From positions 1-24,584 of the forward strand of contig DAOUML010000361.1 in the NCBI GenBank assembly GCA_034411635.1: DNA of 24,584 bases. Direction: 5' to 3'. Below are positions 6,275-13,002 of the stretch, piece after piece (the first letter of the stretch is position 1; each line of letters begins with the position of its first letter). The notes under the pieces were generated by a model, which saw only the letters and a list, made by a program, of their open reading frames with translations, did no database searches and was not told the DNA's origin. The translations under genes and the position numbers were made by a program. Source of the stretch: UBA8950 sp034411635. GTDB taxonomy: Bacteria > Chloroflexota > Anaerolineae > Anaerolineales > Villigracilaceae.

Positions 6275-8074
6275 TTACAGTTCTTTGGCCCGGCGTTGAA
6301 TACGGTCTTTTACCCGTTCCATAAATTCGACCAGCGCGATATTGTTCACCTGCGACCCATCGCGCAGACGCAGAGAGACAACCCCCGCCTCGGCTTCATT
6401 TGCGCCAATGACGACCATGTACGGCACTTTCATCAACTGCGCCTGGCGGATTTTGGCATTCATGCGTTCTGTGCCGAGATCAGCGCTGACGCGCACGCCT
6501 TGCGCCTTGAGTTGCTCTGCAACGCTGGCAGCGTATTCGTTCTGCCCATCCGTAATCGGGATGACGCGTACCTGTTCGGGGGCCAGCCAAACCGGAAAAA
6601 CGCCGGCATAATGCTCAATCAGGAAGCCGATCATGCGCTCGTGGGTGCTAAGCGGGGCGCGGTGGATACAGAGCGGAATCTCATCTTGCCCTTCGCGGTT
6701 GACAAATTTCAGATCAAAACGTTCCGGCACGGCGAAGTCGACCTGGTTGGTGGCGAGGGTGAACTCGCGTCCGATAGCGCTCCAGATTTGGACATCAATC
6801 TTGGGTCCGTAAAATGCGGCTTCGTCTTTTACTTCAACGAAAGGTACGCCACCGTTCTGCATGGCCCGTCGCACCATGTCTTCGGTTTTGAGCCACAAAC
6901 GCTCGTTATCGACATATTTCTTGCCCAGCCCGGCCTTGCCATGCAACGACAGGCGCATGACAAACTTTTCAATGCCAAACAGGTCAAAATATTTTTTGTA
7001 CAGGTCAATAACGCCCATGAACTCGCTCTCAAATTGCTCTTCGGAGCAATAGATGTGGGCATCGTTCATCTGCATTGAGCGGACGCGCATCAGCCCGAAC
7101 AACTCGCCCGATTTCTCGTAACGGTAGCAAGTGCCATATTCGGCCAGGCGAACGGGCAGGTCACGGTATGAGCGCGGCCTGGCGCCAAAAATCTTGTGGT
7201 GCATGGGGCAATTCATCGGCTTGACGTAATATTTCACGCCTTCGAGTTCCATCGGCGGGTACATGCTCTCGGCGTAATACGGCAAATGGCCTGAGCGAAT
7301 GAACAATTCTTCTTTGGTCAGGTGCGGGGTGCGCACGCGGCTATAACCGGCTTTGTCTTCCATCTCTTTGGCAAGATTTTCCAACTCGTCGATCAAAATA
7401 CCGCCGTTTGGCAGCCAGAGCGGCAGGCCGGGGCCAACCTCGTCGTCATAGATGAAAATATCGAGTTCCTTGCCCAGTTTGCGGTGATCGCGCTTTTTGG
7501 CTTCTTCAAGCATGTGCAGGTACTGCTTGAGTTCATCGGGCTTTTCCCAGGCTGTGCCATAGATGCGCGTCAGCATCTTGTTGTTCTCGTCGCCGCGCCA
7601 GTAGGCCCCAGCAATTGACATTAATTTGATGGCGCTGGGGTTAATCTGACGGGTATTTTCAACATGCGGCCCCCGGCATAAATCGACAAAGGCATCGTGC
7701 TTGTAAATCGAAATATCGGGCTTAACATCCAGCGGATTGCCATACTCGTCAAATCCGCCTTGCTCGAGGCCCTCGATTAACTCCAGTTTATAGGGCTGGT
7801 CTTTGAAAATCTGTCGGGCTTCGTCTGCCGAAAGGACTTCTTTCTCGAAAACGTGCGCGCCAGAAACAATCTGACGCATGCGCTTTTCGATTTTTGGCAA
7901 ATCTTCGGCAGTAATCGGTTCGGGCAGTTCAAAATCGTAATAAAACCCGTTCTCAACCGGCGGGCCAATGGTGTACTTGGCGGTGGGATAAAACTCCAAC
8001 ACGGCCTGCGCCATCACATGCGCGGCTGAGTGGCGGATGCGATAGAGTTGCGAATCTTCATAACGGTCAGACAT
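6275..8074 (-). CDS. thrS: Threonyl-tRNA synthetase lacking the TGS domain
   Basis: A 599-residue class II synthetase that charges tRNA-Thr in the cytoplasm. The editing domain has its HxxxH motif at 15-19 (HSAAH). The catalytic core shows the zinc ligand Cys289 (KPMNCPMHH) and class II motif 2 (CYRYEKSGELFGLMRVR). The C-terminal anticodon-binding domain runs to the end (VRVSADLGTERMNAKIRQAQ). Typical bacterial enzymes are about 640 residues because of an N-terminal TGS domain; here the protein begins directly at the editing domain. An ideal AGGAGG lies 6 nt before the ATG, so the shorter start is genuine. It follows a T-box leader and has its own terminator. Confidence 0.97.
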   Translation of the reverse strand: MSDRYEDSQLYRIRHSAAHVMAQAVLEFYPTAKYTIGPPVENGFYYDFELPEPITAEDLPKIEKRMRQIVSGAHVFEKEVLSADEARQIFKDQPYKLELIEGLEQGGFDEYGNPLDVKPDISIYKHDAFVDLCRGPHVENTRQINPSAIKLMSIAGAYWRGDENNKMLTRIYGTAWEKPDELKQYLHMLEEAKKRDHRKLGKELDIFIYDDEVGPGLPLWLPNGGILIDELENLAKEMEDKAGYSRVRTPHLTKEELFIRSGHLPYYAESMYPPMELEGVKYYVKPMNCPMHHKIFGARPRSYRDLPVRLAEYGTCYRYEKSGELFGLMRVRSMQMNDAHIYCSEEQFESEFMGVIDLYKKYFDLFGIEKFVMRLSLHGKAGLGKKYVDNERLWLKTEDMVRRAMQNGGVPFVEVKDEAAFYGPKIDVQIWSAIGREFTLATNQVDFAVPERFDLKFVNREGQDEIPLCIHRAPLSTHERMIGFLIEHYAGVFPVWLAPEQVRVIPITDGQNEYAASVAEQLKAQGVRVSADLGTERMNAKIRQAQLMKVPYMVVIGANEAEAGVVSLRLRDGSQVNNIALVEFMERVKDRIQRRAKEL

Positions 8075-8091
8075 TTGTGCCTCCTAAAAAC

Positions 8092-8380
8092 AAAAAAACT
8101 CTCACCCACACGGGGCGAGAGCAAATTACGCTTCACGCGATTCCACCCGATTTACCCAAGCCGTTGGTCGAGTAGGGCGTAGCCCATATCGAGACCCGGC
8201 TCCTGGTATCTCTTCGGCTGATAACGAGGCCAACCGTTTCGCTTACTTGGTTTTCAGTGAAAACTGTTCTGCTCTATGCTCGCGGGTGGTTTTCGGCGGT
8301 TCTTGCTGGGGCAGGCTCTCAATCTATGGCCTTGCCCTCCCTGTCAGCGGAAACCCGTCTACTCGTCCCGGTCTTCGCAT
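8092..8380 (-). promoter_or_regulatory. Threonine T-box leader (transcriptional)
   Basis: Reading the minus strand, the leader opens with a stem I region containing GACGAGTAGAC (loop-E-like AGUA). Stem I closes through GAAAACCACCCGC, where ACC (8290-8288, and again 8287-8285) is a suitable threonine specifier. The conserved T-box GGGTGGAATCGCG lies at 8148-8136; its TGGA bulge can pair with a tRNA ending UCCA. A terminator follows: a 9-bp stem from 8121 to 8099 and seven Ts (8098-8092). Uncharged tRNA-Thr should stabilise the antiterminator and switch on thrS, which starts 18 nt further on. Exact helix boundaries need covariance folding. Confidence 0.92.
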
Positions 8381-8415
8381 TTAAAACTGCATCTGTTTGC
8401 TGGATACTAAAACTG

Positions 8416-8489
8416 TGGGCGGAATAGGACTCGAACCTACGACCTTTGCGATGTCAACGCAATGCTCTAACCAACTGAGCTACCCGCCC
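8416..8489 (-). tRNA. tRNA-Val (GAC)
   Basis: A 74-nt cloverleaf on the minus strand. The acceptor GGGCGGG pairs with TCCGCCC (one G-U), the D-arm is AGCTCAGTTGGTTAGAGC, the anticodon stem is TTGCG/CGCAA with loop TTGACAT (anticodon GAC), and the T-arm contains GGTTCGAGTCC. The discriminator is A and CCA is not encoded. No terminator is visible before the thrS leader, so the primary transcript may continue into it. Confidence 0.95.
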
Positions 8490-8501
8490 GAACAGACCGA
8501 C

Positions 8502-8530
8502 ATTATAACAAGGGTATTAAGAAATGACAA
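8502..8530 (-). promoter_or_regulatory. Strong promoter for tRNA-Val
   Basis: On the minus strand TTGTCA (8530-8525), a 17-nt spacer and a perfect TATAAT (8507-8502) precede the tRNA 5' end by 12 nt. No equally good promoter is seen between the tRNA and the T-box leader. Confidence 0.75.
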
Positions 8531-8532
8531 GG

Positions 8533-8564
8533 AAAAGACCGGTCTTTTGCAAAACCGGTCTTTT
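8533..8564 (-). terminator. Intrinsic terminator of the 64-residue protein gene
   Basis: AAAAGACCGGT and ACCGGTCTTTT form an 11-bp stem with a 10-nt loop, ending in TTTT on either strand. It starts 5 nt beyond the TAG stop at 8570. It also lies just upstream of the tRNA-Val promoter and would insulate it. Confidence 0.75.
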
Positions 8565-8569
8565 AGAAA

Positions 8570-8764
8570 CTAAGCCTTCTTCAAAACCGGCAAACCGTTT
8601 TTGGTTTCAGCAACCTGATAGCCAGCCGGAACAGCATCCAGAGCGCCTTCTTTCTGTTCCTTCGAGAAGAAATACAACGTCTGGGTTCTGCCACTCTTCA
8701 TGACGGTATCTTTCGAGTGCAGAATGTAGGATACGCCTTTTGAATTCGTAAAACTAAAAGCCAT
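8570..8764 (-). CDS. Small conserved-type protein of unknown function
   Basis: A 64-residue soluble protein without signal peptide or TM segment. It begins MAFSFTNSKGVSYILHSK and ends with GYQVAETKNGLPVLKKA. Its pattern (short beta strands, basic middle, GRTQTLYFFSKEQ) resembles a small uncharacterised protein found in several bacterial phyla; I recall such sequences but cannot name a family. Expression signals are strong: AAGGAGG 6 nt before the ATG, TATAAT at 8819-8814, and a clear terminator. It is monocistronic and divergent from the sortase gene. Probably abundant; function unknown. Confidence 0.85.
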   Translation of the reverse strand: MAFSFTNSKGVSYILHSKDTVMKSGRTQTLYFFSKEQKEGALDAVPAGYQVAETKNGLPVLKKA

Positions 8765-8813
8765 ACAAACCTCCTTGTGGAATAAATCTCTGAATTTACA
8801 GAGCCGAGTTCTG

Positions 8814-8859
8814 ATTATATCTGATAATCAAAAAAAAGCCATGCCCTTTGCGGTATAAT
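8814..8859. promoter_or_regulatory. Divergent promoter pair between small-protein gene and sortase
   Basis: Two perfect -10 boxes point outward: TATAAT on the minus strand at 8819-8814 for the small protein, and TATAAT on the plus strand at 8854-8859 for the sortase. The -35 regions would overlap around the A/T-rich run 8828-8837; neither matches TTGACA well. The sortase ATG (8870) is only about 4 nt from the predicted start of transcription. Confidence 0.5.
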
Positions 8860-8869
8860 CGATTGCGCT

Positions 8870-9778
8870 ATGGAAAAACGGCCCGAAGATTTATCGGTAG
8901 AAGAATTGCGCCGCCTGTTGCTGGATAAACGCCGCGTTACCCGCAAAGACCGCCTGGAGCGATTTCGGCGCACGGGTCGCGCTATTTCGCTAACGCTGGA
9001 ACCCCCCGTCAATCAGCAAACCGAGGAAGTTGACCCTGGCCGCGTGGTTGAAACCCCTGGCGAGGAAACGTCGGCGGCCCCGCGCAGCCCGCGCCGAATT
9101 TGGATGGACAGGCTGTTGCTTGGCGTTGAAATTCTCGCCATTCTTGGGTTAATTGGCATTGGACTTTCCTTTTTTGACACCATGCGCGCGCTCAATCAAG
9201 AAGTAGCCGCCTCCATTCAACAACCAACGCCCGCCCCAACCGCGCTAATCACCGCCATTGTGCTACCCTCCGGCCACACCCCGCCGACATCTGAAGGCGG
9301 CGCGCAGCCCAACGACGCAGAAATCCCCGAACATCTGCGCCCCCTCGTGCAGACCATCGCCAATATGCCGGTGCCAACCCCCGGCCCGGCCCAGGCCATC
9401 CGCATCCAGATTCCGTCCATTGGCGTAGACGCGCCGATTGTTCAGGGCGATGGTTGGGAGCAACTCAAAAAAGGCGTTGGTCAACATATTGGCACAGCCA
9501 ACCCCGGTCAGAGCGGCAACCTTGTCCTTTCCGCGCACAACGATATTTTTGGAGAAATCTTCCGCGAACTGGATAAACTCCAACCAGGCGATGTGGTCAT
9601 CGTCTACAACAACCAGCGCCAGTTCACCTATGTCATTACCGGCACGCAGGTTGTTGAACCCACCCGCGTCGAGGTCATGGCCCCCACGCCCAACCCCACG
9701 ATTACACTCATCTCGTGTTATCCTTACATGGTTAATACCCAGCGAATTGTCGTCTCCGCTGCGTTACAAAATCCTTAG
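8870..9778 (+). CDS. Sortase family transpeptidase
   Basis: A 302-residue membrane-anchored protein. An arginine-rich cytoplasmic N-terminus (about 1-78) precedes one TM helix (about 82-102), a proline/threonine-rich linker (about 115-160) and a C-terminal sortase barrel (about 165-302). The catalytic set is visible: His223 in LSAHND, Cys283 in TLISCYPYM and Arg292 in NTQRIVVSA. Sortases cleave a sorting signal and attach proteins to the cell envelope. No LPxTG-type substrate is seen in this window, so the substrate is unknown; class D/E affinity is likely but not settled. It is followed 10 nt later by a 47-residue TM protein. Confidence 0.92.
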   Translation: MEKRPEDLSVEELRRLLLDKRRVTRKDRLERFRRTGRAISLTLEPPVNQQTEEVDPGRVVETPGEETSAAPRSPRRIWMDRLLLGVEILAILGLIGIGLSFFDTMRALNQEVAASIQQPTPAPTALITAIVLPSGHTPPTSEGGAQPNDAEIPEHLRPLVQTIANMPVPTPGPAQAIRIQIPSIGVDAPIVQGDGWEQLKKGVGQHIGTANPGQSGNLVLSAHNDIFGEIFRELDKLQPGDVVIVYNNQRQFTYVITGTQVVEPTRVEVMAPTPNPTITLISCYPYMVNTQRIVVSAALQNP

Positions 9779-9788
9779 GAGCAAACAA

Positions 9789-9932
9789 ATGTCAAAGAAA
9801 ACCACTTTCAGAGCCGCATCCAACGAATTTAATCCCGATTACGCCCCTGTTATCAAAGACCTTAAGCGCATCGGCATTCTGGCGGGCAGTTTTATCACCA
9901 TTCTGGTCGTGCTATCATTTTTTCTGGGTTAA
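9789..9932 (+). CDS. 47-residue single-TM protein in the sortase operon
   Basis: A short gene starting MSKKTTFRAASNEFNPDYAP, then DLKRIGILAGSFITILVVLSFFLG to the end. About 28 polar N-terminal residues precede one TM helix ending at the last residue, so the N-terminus is probably cytoplasmic. AGGAG lies 7 nt before the ATG and overlaps the sortase stop region, giving close coupling. A longer frame through the sortase gene hides this start. No homologue is recognised; a small partner or stabiliser of the sortase is a reasonable guess. Confidence 0.8.
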   Translation: MSKKTTFRAASNEFNPDYAPVIKDLKRIGILAGSFITILVVLSFFLG

Positions 9933-10018
9933 GACAAACCCATTAAGGTAGCGCGGCATTCACTTTCTCAACATGAATCGACAACCGTCCGCAAGCCAAA
10001 AAGACGCAAATGTTGAAC

Positions 10019-10069
10019 TGAATGCAAAATGCCACAAAGCAACGGATGCTTTGTGGCATTTTGCATTCA
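10019..10069. repeat. Perfect 23-bp inverted repeat between convergent genes
   Basis: The arms TGAATGCAAAATGCCACAAAGCA (10019-10041) and 10047-10069 are exact complements around the loop ACGGA. No T-tract follows on either strand. It lies between the 3' end of the sortase operon and the 3' end of the GH13 gene, directly beside repeat copy 3. It probably acts as a transcript-end barrier or 3' stabiliser for both operons. Confidence 0.75.
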
Positions 10070-10071
10070 TG

Positions 10072-10131
10072 TATACCGTCCCGGTAACACATTGCGCTTT
10101 TTATAAGAGCGTGAACGCGCAATGTGTTACC
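10072..10131 (+). repeat. Dispersed palindromic repeat, copy 3 (complete)
   Basis: It starts TATACCGTCCCGGT. The arms GGTAACACATTGCGC (10083-10097) and GCGCAATGTGTTACC (10117-10131) are perfect complements around a 19-nt loop, TTTTTATAAGAGCGTGAAC. It is the best-preserved copy and lies in the intergenic stretch 9933-10159, which has no gene. Confidence 0.8.
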
Positions 10132-10159
10132 ACGGGCATTATAGTCTTTGGTAAATATC

Positions 10160-12898
10160 CTAATCCTTCTTCACCACCCGCTTCTTGCTAACCGGTTTGA
10201 GCGGCTCGGTTTCATCGGCTTTGGCCTTTTTAGCGGGCGCGGCGCGTTTTTTAGCGGGCTTTTTGGCTTTTTCATCTTGTTTCTGCGGCTCAGGCTTCGC
10301 GCCAAAGGCGGCCTGGAATTTCTCCTGCACCGATTGCGTTCCCGCGCCGTTCAGTTCGGCGTGAATCTGGGCCCATTGCTCGCCATGCACAATTTGCCAA
10401 TCGAGGAAGACATGGCATTTGTACGCGCCCAATTCGGCATACAGGCCGGTTTCGGCCAGTTGCTTGCACGAGCGCATATATTCCAGCCCGGTCATGTTGT
10501 CACGGAAGATGACAAAGTCCAGTTCGCCGCTGGGCAGGGCCAGGCCCTCAACCAGCGACTTTTGCACCAGCGCACCATCCACCAGGCTGGCAACCGAAGT
10601 CTTCACCCATCCGCTGGCCTGGGCATATTTGTTGTGATAAATCACCAGGCTGCGCTGGCCGTCCTGGTTGTTCGAGTAAGCCAGCACATCTTCGTTGACG
10701 TACCCGGCGGAGGTGAAGAAATCATACATCCAGAAATTATCAACCCCGGCGAACAGGTGACGGCGGTGGTTAAGCGGGAAGATGACCTGCTCGTGATAGG
10801 TGATGAAGCCTTCGTCGGCAGTTTCTTGCCACTTGGCGCGCCGGTATTCCATGCCATATTTCTCGGCAAAGCCCTCGATTTGGCCGTGTCCATACATGGG
10901 CAGGCCAGGCATGGTCGCCATCACCACACAGACGCCGAAGTATTTATCGGCCTTGCCGAACTGCTCAACGGCGGTTTTCTCGTCGGGGTTGTTCATGAAG
11001 TTAACATAGCGCTGTAAAATGCGCGGGTCATATTCGAGCGTGTTCTTAACCAGTTGGCGATATTTTGAATTATCTTCGTCGCGCAGCATGTGCATAAAAG
11101 CCGAATTATAGACACGGTGCATGCCAAGCGTGCGCACAAAGTAGCCTTCCATCATCCAGAAGGCCTCGGCCAACAGCAGCGTATCTGGCACTTCGGCGGC
11201 CACCCGGTCGACCACCTCGCGCCAGAACTCATTCGGGATGGCGGCCTCGAACTCGGCGCGGGTCAGTCCGTGCTCCGAACGCGATGGAATCGCCCCACCC
11301 GCGCCCGGCTCAGGGAACCACAGCCGCTGGACATGTTTCTTAGCCAGCGTCATGGCTGCATCAAAACGGATTACCGGGAAGTTGCGCGCCACGTGCAAAA
11401 TGGTCTGAATCACCGCTTCGCGCACTTCGGCCTTCAAAAAATTCAACTGGGCGGTATCGTTCCAGGGCATCGAAGTGCCGTCGTTGCCGTGATAAATGTA
11501 ACGCACCTCGCCCGACCAGCGATCAATGCGCTTGAAAACTACGGCCGCATCTGAATGGTTATAGTAATGGTCTTCCAGAATAATGCCCACCCGCGAATCA
11601 CGCGAAAGATCGCCGCTGTTGAATTCGTAATTGGGGTAAGGCGAATAGGGCAGCGAAAGAAACCAATCGGGGTGTTCAATCACCCATTTCGAATCGATGC
11701 CCATGTGGTTCGGCACCATATCCGCCGCCAGACGCAGGCCAACCTGCCAGGCGCGCCAGCGCAGGTTATTGAGCGCATCCCAACCGCCCAACTCATGGGC
11801 AATATCATAATCATAGAGCGAATAAGCCGAAGCAACGGCATCAGCCTGGCCCATGCGCTGTTTGATTTCCTTCGAGGCGGTGCTGCGCTCCCACAGGCCA
11901 ATCAGCCACAGGCCGCTAAACCCACGCCGTGAGAGCAGGGCCAGTTCTTCATCCGGCACCTGGTCGAGGCGCGAGATGTCGCGTCCGTACTGGCGCGAAA
12001 GTTGGTCGAGCCAGACATAAGCGTTCTTGGCAATCAGCACCAGGCGCGGCATCCACTCACGGTCGGGGCTGAATCGTTCGTACTCATGCTGAATGCTGCC
12101 ATAATCGGGCAATGGCTCGCTACCCTTAAACCCGCCCGGCCCGGTATGGCGGATAATTTCTTCCTTCACAAAATCCATGCCGCGTAACAGGCGCGTAACA
12201 AAAGCCTCGCCCAAAATCGCCCCCCATTTTTGCAGGACAAATTCGAGCTGACCAGCCAGCGAGTAGGGGGATGCCGCTGCCGGGGCCTTTAACACATCGA
12301 GCAGCGTTTCGCCGGAGCCTTGCCCACCGAATCCTGGCTCGCCCTTAAAGAAACCTTCGATCCCGCCGACAATTTTCTCGTAGGCGCTGGCCTGGCGCAG
12401 GGTCTGGTCGTCGAAAAGTTCTTTGTAGGGCTGAACCGCCGGGTTCAGGTTGGTCACGTTGAGCAGAATCATCTCTTCCAACGTAGTCTGGCGGCGCGGA
12501 ATGCCGTTTTCGGTCTGCCCGTTCAGGTAATTGACAGCCGTCATTTGGTTTTTGTAGACAACCAGGGCCGGGAATTCCTCGCTAAAGCGGTAAAGAGTGG
12601 CATCTACCGCGCCTTCACCAATCTCGGCTTTGAGCGCGGCCAGGGCGCGCGCGATGACCCCCGGATTTTGTCGCTCATAATGGCGAATGATAATGTGCAT
12701 AACCTCGTCGAGCAGGCCGAGAGCATTGATATCGGAAGCAGGCACCGGGTCAGCGCGCCCGGCTGATAGTTTGGCGGCGAATCGCCGAGCGGCCTCGAAA
12801 TTGGCGACAACGGCGCGTCCGTCTGTTGAGAAGAGTTCTTCGTCAAATTGATATTTCTGGCGCGCCTTGCGCGAAACATGAAATTCGTAAATTGCCAT
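10160..12898 (-). CDS. GH13 (alpha-amylase family) glycoside hydrolase or transglycosylase
   Basis: A 912-residue protein. GGAGG lies 5 nt before the ATG at 12898; an in-frame ATG at 12910 would contain that site and is less likely. About 280 N-terminal residues of unknown fold precede a TIM-barrel region. The GH13 conserved regions are visible: I, DMVPNH (Asp393); II, VIRFDAAMT (nucleophile Asp513); III, LLLAEAFW (acid/base Glu578); IV, FMNNPDEKTA (Asp639). It has no signal peptide, so it acts on cytoplasmic alpha-glucan, perhaps glycogen; exact specificity cannot be read. The last 45 residues are Lys/Ala/Pro-rich (KKPAKKRAAPAKKAK), an unusual histone-like tail. It is monocistronic. Confidence 0.9.
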   Translation of the reverse strand: MAIYEFHVSRKARQKYQFDEELFSTDGRAVVANFEAARRFAAKLSAGRADPVPASDINALGLLDEVMHIIIRHYERQNPGVIARALAALKAEIGEGAVDATLYRFSEEFPALVVYKNQMTAVNYLNGQTENGIPRRQTTLEEMILLNVTNLNPAVQPYKELFDDQTLRQASAYEKIVGGIEGFFKGEPGFGGQGSGETLLDVLKAPAAASPYSLAGQLEFVLQKWGAILGEAFVTRLLRGMDFVKEEIIRHTGPGGFKGSEPLPDYGSIQHEYERFSPDREWMPRLVLIAKNAYVWLDQLSRQYGRDISRLDQVPDEELALLSRRGFSGLWLIGLWERSTASKEIKQRMGQADAVASAYSLYDYDIAHELGGWDALNNLRWRAWQVGLRLAADMVPNHMGIDSKWVIEHPDWFLSLPYSPYPNYEFNSGDLSRDSRVGIILEDHYYNHSDAAVVFKRIDRWSGEVRYIYHGNDGTSMPWNDTAQLNFLKAEVREAVIQTILHVARNFPVIRFDAAMTLAKKHVQRLWFPEPGAGGAIPSRSEHGLTRAEFEAAIPNEFWREVVDRVAAEVPDTLLLAEAFWMMEGYFVRTLGMHRVYNSAFMHMLRDEDNSKYRQLVKNTLEYDPRILQRYVNFMNNPDEKTAVEQFGKADKYFGVCVVMATMPGLPMYGHGQIEGFAEKYGMEYRRAKWQETADEGFITYHEQVIFPLNHRRHLFAGVDNFWMYDFFTSAGYVNEDVLAYSNNQDGQRSLVIYHNKYAQASGWVKTSVASLVDGALVQKSLVEGLALPSGELDFVIFRDNMTGLEYMRSCKQLAETGLYAELGAYKCHVFLDWQIVHGEQWAQIHAELNGAGTQSVQEKFQAAFGAKPEPQKQDEKAKKPAKKRAAPAKKAKADETEPLKPVSKKRVVKKD

Positions 12899-12926
12899 TT
12901 TGTCCTCCATCCGTTTATTTTGTTCT

Positions 12927-12994
12927 ATTATAGCCTGTGAATGGCCTGATTGGGGTTGTTAGGACATTCTAACCACTATAATTTCGGTTATACT
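12927..12994. promoter_or_regulatory. Divergent promoter region, GH13 gene and histidine kinase
   Basis: A minus-strand TATAAT (12932-12927) serves the GH13 gene. On the plus strand TATAAT (12977-12982) and TATACT (12989-12994) precede the kinase ATG at 13003. If the second is used, the kinase mRNA is almost leaderless. A small GTTAG-gacatt-CTAAC repeat (12958-12973) sits just upstream. The -35 matches are weak. Confidence 0.45.
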
Positions 12995-13002
12995 ATGGCA
13001 AT

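Noticed and set aside
6182..7078. 298-residue plus-strand frame opposite thrS
   Set aside because: It lies antisense to well-conserved ThrRS catalytic sequence, shows no domain, and has no promoter or ribosome-binding site; it is a shadow of the real gene.
10019..10069. Perfect 23-bp hairpin as an intrinsic terminator
   Set aside because: No T-tract follows on either strand, so it was listed as an inverted repeat instead.
3600..10131. The repeated palindromes as a CRISPR array
   Set aside because: Copies are kilobases apart with genes between them, arms vary, and no cas gene is present.
10148..11017. 289-residue plus-strand frame opposite the GH13 C-terminus
   Set aside because: Antisense to conserved GH13 sequence including region IV; no start signals.
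12898..12910. GH13 start at 12910 (MEDKM)
   Set aside because: The GGAGG ribosome-binding site lies inside that extension and is correctly spaced for the ATG at 12898.
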